The notes beneath the pieces were generated by a model that made no database searches, was not told where the DNA came from, and saw only the letters and a list, made by a program, of their open reading frames with translations. The translations under genes were made by a program, and so were the position numbers. Below are positions 1 through 5,267 of a stretch of 7,061 nt of DNA, one piece after another. This DNA is from Bacilli bacterium (lineage in GTDB: Bacteria > Bacillota_I > Bacilli_A > RFN20 > CAG-826): contig JAFZUD010000124.1 of NCBI GenBank assembly GCA_017618495.1, forward strand, positions 1 through 7,061. Direction: 5' to 3'. The first letter of the stretch is position 1. Every line of letters begins with the position of its first letter.

Positions 1-1117
1 CCCAGAGAAGAAGAGCAAGAAGGGCTTGATCAGCAACGTCATTTTCCTCATTCTTTTGACCGCTCTCGTGGTCACTCTTTTCTTGTCATTTGGCGAGATC
101 CAAAAGATCGGTGAGACCCTCGCTCAAATCACAACCGGAAACAACTGGCTTTGGCTCCTTGCCGCTTTTGGAGCGGTTATCGTCTACTTCCTTCTTTGGC
201 CAATCACTTTGAATCTCTTTGCCAAAGCTGCCGGCTCCTCTACTTCTAAAACGGATGCCTATCTCATTGGCTGCTCTGAGCACTTCTATAATGGCGTCAC
301 CCCATTCGCGACAGGAGGACAGCCATTCCAAATCTATTCCTTCACCAAAAGAGGCACTTCCGCTTCAGTTGCCACAAGCGCGGTCTTAGCCAATTTCGTC
401 ACCTTCATGATTGCGACCAACTTGATCGCTTTCGTTTCCTTATTCTTCTATCCAGAGATCACTAAAGGTTTAGCCGCCTTAAATATGGAATGGGCGAAGT
501 ATGTCGCTATCGTGGGCTACACCATCAACTTCTTGGTCCTTCTTTTCATGATTGCCTTAGGAACAAGCAAGCACCTAAAGAACTGGATAATCGCAATCAT
601 CAAATTCCTCACGAAGCCAAAGTTCTTGAATAAGCACTTCGCTAAACTCATTCCTTCATTTGAAGCGTATTGCGAGAACGCCCAAATAGGTTTCCGTTCT
701 ATCTGGGTCCATAAGAAGACCTTCATCTTCTCTCTCCTTATCAAGATAGTGACGATGCTCGTCTATTACCTTATCCCTTACTTCCTTATTAAGGCGGTTG
801 GGCTTAATGCCTCGCTTTATGATACGGAAGGCATGAACGCTTTGATTGTCTTGTTCGCGACATCATTCGCCATCACTGCTGTCGTATGGGTTCCAACCCC
901 TGGAGGAACTGGTGGCATTGAATATGCTTTCTCAATCGTCATCTCTTCTGTCTGCTTGATGGCGAGCGCGAACTCCGGCGCCGCTTTAGCGTTATCTCTC
1001 CTTTGGAGACTTGTCACATATTACTTCACTCTCATCGTCTCATTCGTCTTCGTCTGCATCTTCCAAGCTAGAGACAAGAAGGCCTTATCCATGACGGAGG
1101 AAACCCCTAATGTATAA
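1..1117 (+). CDS. YbhN/AglD-like membrane protein, LPG_synthase_TM family (5' end outside window)
   Basis: Polytopic inner-membrane protein of the lysylphosphatidylglycerol synthase transmembrane family, whose members act as lipid flippases or as membrane partners of lipid-modifying glycosyltransferases. The frame stays open to the left edge: in-frame codons from base 2 read a lysine-rich stretch before the first hydrophobic helix, so the TTG at 26 is probably internal and the true start lies upstream. Numbering from that TTG, helices fall at about 1-21, 40-62, 117-142, 157-179, 235-255, 270-290 and one or two between 299 and 345. Family signatures are visible: FYNGVTPFATGGQPFQIY near 87-104, WVPTPGGTGGIEY near 288-300, and LLWRLVTYYF near 325-334. 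The length, about 370 residues, is near normal. It lacks the soluble aminoacyl-transfer domain of MprF, so lysyl transfer is unlikely. The gene ends in TAA inside the next gene. Family assignment is firm; the lipid substrate is unknown. Confidence 0.87.
   Translation, partial: PEKKSKKGLISNVIFLILLTALVVTLFLSFGEIQKIGETLAQITTGNNWLWLLAAFGAVIVYFLLWPITLNLFAKAAGSSTSKTDAYLIGCSEHFYNGVTPFATGGQPFQIYSFTKRGTSASVATSAVLANFVTFMIATNLIAFVSLFFYPEITKGLAALNMEWAKYVAIVGYTINFLVLLFMIALGTSKHLKNWIIAIIKFLTKPKFLNKHFAKLIPSFEAYCENAQIGFRSIWVHKKTFIFSLLIKIVTMLVYYLIPYFLIKAVGLNASLYDTEGMNALIVLFATSFAITAVVWVPTPGGTGGIEYAFSIVISSVCLMASANSGAALALSLLWRLVTYYFTLIVSFVFVCIFQARDKKALSMTEETPNV
1096..1103 (+). promoter_or_regulatory. Ribosome-binding site of the GT8 gene, inside the upstream gene
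   Basis: GGAGGAAA lies within the last codons of the upstream membrane-protein gene. The GGAGG core at 1096-1100 is 9 bases before the ATG at 1110. This strong site fixes the start of the glycosyltransferase and, with the 8-bp overlap, points to coupled translation. Confidence 0.8.
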
Positions 1118-1949
1118 AGGTCCTTTGAATGTCTTATATGCCGGAAACAAGGGTTACACGATGGCCTTATATCTTTCGCTTGAAAGCATGGCCAGAAGAA
1201 CCAAGAACCCTCTTAAGATCCATGTATTCACGATGACCACTGGAAAGGTCATTGGGATGGACGAAGAAGATAGGCTTCTCTTAGAGAAGATGCTTAAGGA
1301 CTTTAACCAAGAAAACGAAATAACCTTATACGACGCCTCAAAGATGTATGAGGAAGAGTTCATGAAAGGTCCTAACACCAAGAATGTCTTCTTCCCTCCT
1401 ATGTGCTTGCTTAGGCTATTCGCGGAAAGAATCCTTCCTAAGGATATCGATGAGCTCCTCTATCTTGATGGGGACACTCTCATCTATAACCCTGTTGAGA
1501 ACATCCGTGAGAACGATATCTCCGAACATGAATTCGGCGCCGTTCTTGATTACTTAGGAAAGACCTGGAAGAACAAGAACTATTTCAACTCAGGTGTCCT
1601 CTACTTCAACATGAAGAAGTGCCGTGAGACAGGCTTATTCGAGAAGTGCATCGAATTCGTCATGACGAAGAAAGCCTTCTTCCCTGATCAAGACGCTTTA
1701 AATAAGAAGAACCTCTCCCATTTGGTCATGCCAACGAAGTTCAACGATCAAAGGGATGTCTTAGAAGACACGGTCGTCAGCCATTACCCAAGAAGGATCT
1801 GGAAGTTCTATGACCCGGTCAAACCTTGGATGATCAAAAGGATGCACAAAGAATATAAGCGTCACAACTTCGACATCGATTACGATTACTATCTTGAGCA
1901 CTTCCCATTCGAAAGATACGGAATGGAGAAACCCAAGAAAGATTGGTAA
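1110..1949 (+). CDS. Glycosyltransferase family 8 protein
   Basis: Cytoplasmic or membrane-associated retaining glycosyltransferase of the GT8 (GT-A fold) family, which moves a hexose from a nucleotide sugar to a lipid, protein or glycan acceptor. Order of motifs: N-terminal nucleotide-binding strand NVLYAGNKGY (7-16); the metal-binding DXD motif as LYLDGDTLIYNPV (117-129, Asp120/Asp122); FNSGVLYFNM (159-168), the family's FN[AS]GV element; DQDALN (193-198); and HYPRRIWKFYDPVKPW (225-240), matching the late His...KPW segment that contacts metal and diphosphate. At 279 aa it is of usual length, with no transmembrane helix or signal peptide. The C-terminal 40 residues are basic and aromatic and may bind membrane. 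It overlaps the YbhN-like gene by 8 bp and ends at a terminator. The pairing suggests glycolipid or wall-polymer synthesis (inference). Donor and acceptor cannot be read from sequence. Confidence 0.9.
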   Translation: MYKGPLNVLYAGNKGYTMALYLSLESMARRTKNPLKIHVFTMTTGKVIGMDEEDRLLLEKMLKDFNQENEITLYDASKMYEEEFMKGPNTKNVFFPPMCLLRLFAERILPKDIDELLYLDGDTLIYNPVENIRENDISEHEFGAVLDYLGKTWKNKNYFNSGVLYFNMKKCRETGLFEKCIEFVMTKKAFFPDQDALNKKNLSHLVMPTKFNDQRDVLEDTVVSHYPRRIWKFYDPVKPWMIKRMHKEYKRHNFDIDYDYYLEHFPFERYGMEKPKKDW

Positions 1950-1951
1950 AG

Positions 1952-1983
1952 AAAAACGCCTCACTCCGAGGCGTTTTGTTTTT
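1952..1983. terminator. Bidirectional rho-independent terminator between convergent genes
   Basis: A perfect 10-bp stem (AAAACGCCTC at 1953-1962 with GAGGCGTTTT at 1968-1977) has a 5-base loop. It is followed by T-rich sequence on the + strand (to 1983) and, because of the A-run at 1952-1956, by a T-run on the - strand. It starts 3 bases after the GT8 stop and lies 11 bases from the stop of the facing gene, so it should end both transcripts. Confidence 0.92.
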
Positions 1984-1993
1984 CTAATTTCGA

Positions 1994-2959
1994 TTAGGCC
2001 TTTTTGGCGATCTCGGTGGATTTGGTAGCGGCAATCATGATGTATCCGCCGAAGGCACCGGTAACAGCGCCGACGACAAGGTTCATGATTGGGAAGCCAT
2101 AACCCCAGTTCTTGCCACCGAAGATGTAGGTCTTGCCTTCTTCGAGAGCGTAGTTGAGGTGGATGCCGTTGTCTCTCCAGACGATGGTGAGAACACCATA
2201 GACGACGAGGCCGATCGCAATAGCGATAGCAGCACCGCCAGCCATGAGACCTGGAACCTTAGTTCCGTTCTTGAACTTGTTAAGCCAAGCAAGAAGGAGA
2301 AGGACAAAGGCGACTAAGCTGGAAAGAGTCATGGTGAGAAGGAGGAAATTGATTTCTCCCTGCTTCCAAGCGTTGAGTGAGGTGTTGGTAGCGTTGACGA
2401 TTAAGCTGAGGCCAGCTTCAAGGGCGATAGCACCGGTGAAGACCATGGCTCCGCCGATGAATCCGCGGAGAAGAGGCTTCTGATCTTTGCCATCATAGAG
2501 CTTGACCATTGGAATGTTGGTGGCGATGAGGAAGAGGATGGCGAGCAAGAGAGACATAACGATGACGAAGACTAAGTTGCTGTCAGCGCCATTGTTTCCA
2601 GTAAGGTCGAAGAATAAGACAGCCTGGAGAAGGAAGAAGATGCCAGCGGCCCAACCTTCAACGATGAGAGTGGTGAGGGCTTTGACGACTGGTTCATCAT
2701 CACGTGGATTCATAAGACCTTTGATGGCATAGAAGAGACCGTAGCCAGAGATGGTAGCAAAGCTAAGACCGGCAACAGCGAGTTCTAAGTAAAGGAGATA
2801 GGCTCCACTGAATAAGTTCTTGGTGAAGTAAGTTGGATCAGTTCCGAAGTACTCAGGAACAACGAAGGCGCCGAAGTAAAGACCAAGGGCACCAAAGGCG
2901 AGAACGATGAGAGCGTGCGCTAAGAAACTCAAGGTTCTGGATGTGTTTGCATATTTCAT
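1994..2959 (-). CDS. Membrane protein of unknown family, eight predicted helices
   Basis: I do not recognise this 321-aa protein. It is almost wholly membrane: hydrophobic helices at about 11-34, 52-80, 96-119, 128-150, 166-188, 203-227, 236-260 and 288-311, with short loops. Notable loops are a basic/acidic turn LMNPRDDEP (82-90), KLYDGKDQKP (153-162) and an aromatic loop IFGGKNWGYGFP (279-290). The C-terminus is a short basic tail. There is no signal peptide cleavage motif, cysteine pair or nucleotide-binding motif that would name a transporter class. I chose the ATG at 2959 because GAGG (2966-2969) sits 6 bases upstream; a TTG at 2986 would add nine residues but would start ahead of that site. 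It is monocistronic, with its own promoter and a shared terminator downstream. Codons ending in C for Ile, Val and Leu are frequent, which may mean good expression. Function unknown. Confidence 0.82.
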   Translation of the reverse strand: MKYANTSRTLSFLAHALIVLAFGALGLYFGAFVVPEYFGTDPTYFTKNLFSGAYLLYLELAVAGLSFATISGYGLFYAIKGLMNPRDDEPVVKALTTLIVEGWAAGIFFLLQAVLFFDLTGNNGADSNLVFVIVMSLLLAILFLIATNIPMVKLYDGKDQKPLLRGFIGGAMVFTGAIALEAGLSLIVNATNTSLNAWKQGEINFLLLTMTLSSLVAFVLLLLAWLNKFKNGTKVPGLMAGGAAIAIAIGLVVYGVLTIVWRDNGIHLNYALEEGKTYIFGGKNWGYGFPIMNLVVGAVTGAFGGYIMIAATKSTEIAKKA

Positions 2960-2965
2960 AAACAA

Positions 2966-2970
2966 CCTCG
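2966..2970 (-). promoter_or_regulatory. Ribosome-binding site fixing the start of the unknown membrane protein
   Basis: On the - strand CGAGG is followed by a 6-base spacer TTGTTT and then ATG (2957-2959). This spacing supports the ATG over the upstream in-frame TTG at 2986. Confidence 0.65.
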
Positions 2971-2978
2971 CTCGCAAG

Positions 2979-3002
2979 GGCTTCAAAAAATAACGGGAAG
3001 CC
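2979..3002 (-). promoter_or_regulatory. Hairpin in the 5' leader of the membrane-protein mRNA
   Basis: GGCTTC (read on the - strand from 3002) and GAAGCC (to 2979) form a perfect 6-bp stem around a 12-base T-rich loop. It lies in the roughly 50-base leader between the predicted transcription start near 3009 and the ribosome-binding site. It is too short and lacks the U-run placement of a typical terminator; an mRNA-stabilising role is possible. Weak evidence of function. Confidence 0.35.
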
Positions 3003-3015
3003 GTGCAACTCCATT

Positions 3016-3044
3016 ATTTAAGTCTATCTTGAAAAGATAGTCAA
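3016..3044 (-). promoter_or_regulatory. Promoter of the membrane-protein gene, with palindromic operator-like spacer
   Basis: The -35 box TTGACT (3039-3044) and the -10 box TTAAAT (3016-3021) are separated by exactly 17 bases on the - strand. The -10 is 4/6 to consensus, so it may need help or be tightly regulated. A perfect 7-bp inverted repeat (CTATCTT, 3 bases, AAGATAG; 3024-3040) fills nearly the whole spacer, where a repressor or MerR-like activator could bind. A transcription start near 3009 would give a leader of about 50 bases. Confidence 0.65.
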
Positions 3045-3051
3045 TTATCAA

Positions 3052-3075
3052 AGGGGAATTTCTTTTAATTCCCCT
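3052..3075. repeat. Perfect 9-bp inverted repeat upstream of the promoter
   Basis: AGGGGAATT (3052-3060) and AATTCCCCT (3067-3075) surround the 6-base loop TCTTTT. On the - strand only TTTGATAATT follows, a poor U-run, so it would be a weak second terminator for the flavoprotein transcript. Its place about 40-65 bases before the predicted start of the next gene also fits a DNA-level regulator site. The sequence does not decide between these. Confidence 0.55.
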
Positions 3076-3076
3076 C

Positions 3077-3141
3077 AAAAAAATCCTCAGCGGAAATCGC
3101 CTATTTTTTGAATTTTAAGCGGTTTTTGCCAAGGATTTTTT
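3077..3141 (-). terminator. Long rho-independent terminator of the flavoprotein gene
   Basis: On the - strand, 4 bases after the flavoprotein stop codon, a 14-bp stem forms. Its outer arm AAAAAATCCTTGGC (3141-3128) pairs with GCTGAGGATTTTTT (3091-3078), including two G-U wobbles. Inside it, a 2x2 mismatch, three A-T pairs, one mismatch and a CGCTTA/TAGGCG helix continue the hairpin. A run of seven T (3083-3077) closes it. The wobble pairs fold well only as - strand RNA, which supports the direction. Confidence 0.75.
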
Positions 3142-3145
3142 GTTT

Positions 3146-4303
3146 TTAGAGGGATTTGAAGACGATTATCGCGCTGAGGAGTGACCAGGCGAGATTGTAA
3201 CCGCCACAATTGCCATCAACGTCAAGGAGTTCGCCGATGAGATAGACGCCCTTCTCCTTTTTGGAGGAGAGGTTCTCATCCACTTCATCTAGGGACAAAC
3301 CACCAATCGTCACCTGGGAATAATCAAAGCCATAGTGGTTCTTGACGGAGTATCTAAGATTCTTCATCGATGTGGCAATGCATAAGGCATCCGTTCCTCT
3401 GGAACGAGCAAGAATATGTTTCTGAAGAGGCTCAACCAAATAGGAATCAAGGTAGAACTTGCTGTTGAGGGCTTCGTCGTGAGCGAGTCTATTCATCAAC
3501 TCCTCAAAAGTCCAATCAGGGAAAAGATCCACCACTAATTCGATGTCTTTTGGATTAGAGTGACGGTAGATCGCACTTTCGGCGTTGAAGATGACGATGC
3601 CAGAAATACCATCGTTCTTGTAGAGTATCTCACCGTTCTCCTCAAAGATTTTATCTTTGCCTAAAAAGGCTTTGACGTTTGCTTTATGACGGACACCTGC
3701 TAGAGGTTTGATGTCTTTGTCGTTAAGGACGAGAGGGGTTAAGCCTGGTCTTGGCTCAACGAAGTCATAGCCATGTTTCTTAAGAACTTCGTAGAAGCTT
3801 CCATCGCTTCCAAGTTTTGGATCGCTCTTGCCACCAGTTGCGATGACGAGCTTATCAAAGGTTTGGGTTTTCTTATCTGCCTTAACCTCGATTTGTGAGC
3901 CTTTTACTTCGTAATCGGTCACTCTTGTTTCAGAAATGAAAGTGACACCCACTTTCTCAGCGAGTTTCTTTAGGTATAAGGCGTAAGCTGGCGCGCTCTC
4001 AGAGAGAGGATAGACATAATCGCCGTTGTAAGTAAGTTCGATGCCAAGACTCTTAAGAACGCCTTCAAGGAATGGGTAAGGGTATTTTTCAAGAATCGGC
4101 CCCATGAACTCTGGGTGATTGTATTTCTCTTTGGAGAGATTCTTATTCAAAAGATTGCAGTGTCCGTTTCCGGTCGCATAAAGCTTCTTCGAAAGCTTGC
4201 TTTCCTTTTCGAAAACCACCACTTCGGATTCTGGGTGTTTGATTTTCAAAAAGATGGAGAGATAAAGGCCGCTTGGACCACTGCCGATAATACCGATTTT
4301 CAT
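3146..4303 (-). CDS. HI0933/YhiN-family FAD-dependent oxidoreductase (BaiN/aminoacetone oxidase-like)
   Basis: Flavoprotein of the HI0933-like family, which includes aminoacetone oxidase and BaiN; most members lack a proven substrate. Visible motifs: the N-terminal Rossmann FAD site IGSGPSGLY (6-14) with acidic FEKE (31-34) at the end of strand 2; KKLYATGNGHCNLLN (39-53), the family's lysine plus glycine-rich GxGxCN motif; VIATGG (153-158); GLTPLV (187-192); a degenerate G[LI]SGP motif as DGISGIVIFNAES (231-243); VTIGGLSLDEVD (331-342); and the C-terminal FAD site GELLDVDGNCGGYNLAWS (357-374). Length 385 aa is typical, and the protein appears complete and soluble. The ATG at 4303 begins directly at the Rossmann strand and no Shine-Dalgarno precedes it. 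A promoter lies immediately upstream and a strong terminator follows, so it is transcribed alone. The exact reaction is not readable from sequence. Confidence 0.93.
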   Translation of the reverse strand: MKIGIIGSGPSGLYLSIFLKIKHPESEVVVFEKESKLSKKLYATGNGHCNLLNKNLSKEKYNHPEFMGPILEKYPYPFLEGVLKSLGIELTYNGDYVYPLSESAPAYALYLKKLAEKVGVTFISETRVTDYEVKGSQIEVKADKKTQTFDKLVIATGGKSDPKLGSDGSFYEVLKKHGYDFVEPRPGLTPLVLNDKDIKPLAGVRHKANVKAFLGKDKIFEENGEILYKNDGISGIVIFNAESAIYRHSNPKDIELVVDLFPDWTFEELMNRLAHDEALNSKFYLDSYLVEPLQKHILARSRGTDALCIATSMKNLRYSVKNHYGFDYSQVTIGGLSLDEVDENLSSKKEKGVYLIGELLDVDGNCGGYNLAWSLLSAIIVFKSL

Positions 4304-4310
4304 CGTATGT

Positions 4311-4339
4311 ATTTTAGTCTAGATGGAGAGGATAGACAA
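4311..4339 (-). promoter_or_regulatory. Promoter of the flavoprotein gene, likely giving a leaderless mRNA
   Basis: The -35 box TTGTCT (4334-4339), a 17-base spacer and the -10 box TAAAAT (4311-4316) lie on the - strand. Only 7 bases separate the -10 box from the ATG at 4303, so transcription should begin at or next to the start codon. The spacer edges carry GTCTA...TAGAC, a 5-bp inverted repeat with an 11-base gap. The layout closely resembles the promoter at 3016-3044. The -35 box overlaps the T-run of the preceding terminator. Confidence 0.7.
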
Positions 4340-4368
4340 AAAGAAAAGCAGCCGTTTTGGCGGCCGCT
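4338..4368 (-). terminator. Rho-independent terminator after the GtrA-like gene
   Basis: On the - strand, 12 bases after the stop codon, AGCGGCCG (4368-4361) pairs with CGGCTGCT (4354-4347) through a 6-base loop CCAAAA, with one G-U pair. TTTTCTTTTT follows (4347-4338, its first T closing the stem). It should end the nadE transcript unit; its tail overlaps the -35 box of the next gene by two bases. Confidence 0.87.
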
Positions 4369-4380
4369 AATTTCTCGAGA

Positions 4381-5238
4381 TTATTTTTCTTCCTCTTTTT
4401 TCTCTTCTTCCTTTTTGCCGTGCTTCTTATCGTACACATCGATTTCTTCATCGATGATGGATTGAGCTTGGCTATGGTAGACGAATTTCTTCTTTGAGGT
4501 GAAGAACTTGTCGAGCTCTTCTTGGACGATCTGACGGAAGGAAGCGTGGGTAAGAATTTCGCCTTCCTTCTTCTCCTCGACGACCTCTTCTGCTTCTTCT
4601 TTCTTGAGGGCTTTCTCGCCTTTGAAGACGAAGAAGGCTCTAATCAAGAAGCTATAGAGAATCATGGCGATGAGGGCAATGCCAAGGATTCCAAGTCCGC
4701 TTGGGGTGGATTTGCCACCATGAGCGAGGACGTGGTTGATGCTAAGGGCGGTAAGGCTGTAATGGAGAGGGTTGGTTGGAACGATGATCTTGGTAAGGAA
4801 GATGCCAAGATGGATAAGCGCTAAGAGGAGAACCAAGCCAAGGAATGCGCTAAGAAGGAATTTAGGGAAGGTAGCCTTTCCTTTGCCTTTCCAAACTATG
4901 AGGTGGTTAAAGAGATAACCAGCAACGAGGTAAAGGACAAATGAGGCGCAGGTCGCGATGATCCATTCAATGAGCTCATTCAAATCAAGGATAGGAGCAA
5001 CGAACTGGAGTAAGCAGAAATGCGCACCTAAGGCGATGACGATTGTGAGAAGCTCAAAGAGAAGGAATTTGACGAAGCGAGGCATCCCCTTCTTCTCTTT
5101 CTTTGGTTCGACTTCTTCAGCGGCTGGTTCAGAAGTTTCTTCGGCTTCTTCCACTTTTTCAATTTCTTTTGGTTCTTCAGTCGCCTGTTCTAACTCAGGC
5201 TGTTCAGACTGAACTTCTTCTTCTTTTATTTTTTTCAT
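4381..5238 (-). CDS. GtrA-like four-helix membrane protein with acidic N-terminal tail
   Basis: Probable GtrA-family membrane protein. The family helps pass polyprenyl-phosphate-linked sugars across the membrane for polymer glycosylation. The core (about residues 52-206) has the family's layout: RFVKFLLFELLTIVIAL opening helix 1 (55-80), helix 2 (88-116) ending in LFNHLIVWK, PKFLLSAF opening helix 3 (125-153), and helix 4 (180-205) ending in RAFFVFK. The two aromatic-basic helix ends match GtrA's NxxWxF-type ends only loosely. Unusually, it is 285 aa against about 120-150 for GtrA. The first 50 residues contain 19 glutamates, and the charged C-terminal tail (206-285) is rich in Lys and Glu. 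I chose the ATG at 5238; other in-frame starts are ATG 5250 and TTG 5277, the latter overlapping nadE. It follows nadE by 29 bases, probably in one operon. The family call is tentative; a membrane protein is certain. Confidence 0.6.
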   Translation of the reverse strand: MKKIKEEEVQSEQPELEQATEEPKEIEKVEEAEETSEPAAEEVEPKKEKKGMPRFVKFLLFELLTIVIALGAHFCLLQFVAPILDLNELIEWIIATCASFVLYLVAGYLFNHLIVWKGKGKATFPKFLLSAFLGLVLLLALIHLGIFLTKIIVPTNPLHYSLTALSINHVLAHGGKSTPSGLGILGIALIAMILYSFLIRAFFVFKGEKALKKEEAEEVVEEKKEGEILTHASFRQIVQEELDKFFTSKKKFVYHSQAQSIIDEEIDVYDKKHGKKEEEKKEEEK

Positions 5239-5250
5239 GGTATGTACCAT
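5237..5250. repeat. Short palindrome over the GtrA-like start codon
   Basis: On the - strand ATGGTA-CA-TACCAT runs into the chosen ATG. In RNA it could form 5 bp with a 4-base loop, hiding the start, or it could be chance. It contains the alternative ATG at 5250. The nearest Shine-Dalgarno-like sequence, AAGGGATGG (5246-5254), overlaps it. Confidence 0.35.
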
Positions 5251-5267
5251 CCCTTTATTTAAGGATA

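Noticed and set aside
26..28. TTG as true start of the YbhN-like gene
   Set aside because: Upstream codons are open to base 2 and encode a basic stretch typical of what precedes the first helix in this family, so the gene is cut by the window edge.
2244..2732. Two + strand frames of about 79 and 76 residues opposite the unknown membrane protein
   Set aside because: They are Arg/Met-rich shadow translations of a hydrophobic gene, with no ribosome-binding site or conserved pattern.
2960..2986. TTG start at 2986 for the membrane protein
   Set aside because: The GAGG ribosome-binding site lies downstream of this TTG and is correctly spaced for the ATG at 2959.
4318..4379. XbaI, NotI and XhoI recognition sequences within 62 bases (4318-4323, 4360-4367, 4374-4379), like a cloning polylinker
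   Set aside because: The NotI sequence is part of a terminator stem, and the XbaI sequence is in a promoter spacer that resembles another promoter in the window. The flanking genes run on naturally, so this is not vector contamination.
4115..4465. 116-residue reading frame on the + strand
   Set aside because: It runs antisense through the flavoprotein start, the promoter and terminator, and the end of the GtrA-like gene. The composition is Phe/Ser-rich, there is no motif, and both genes beneath it are well supported.
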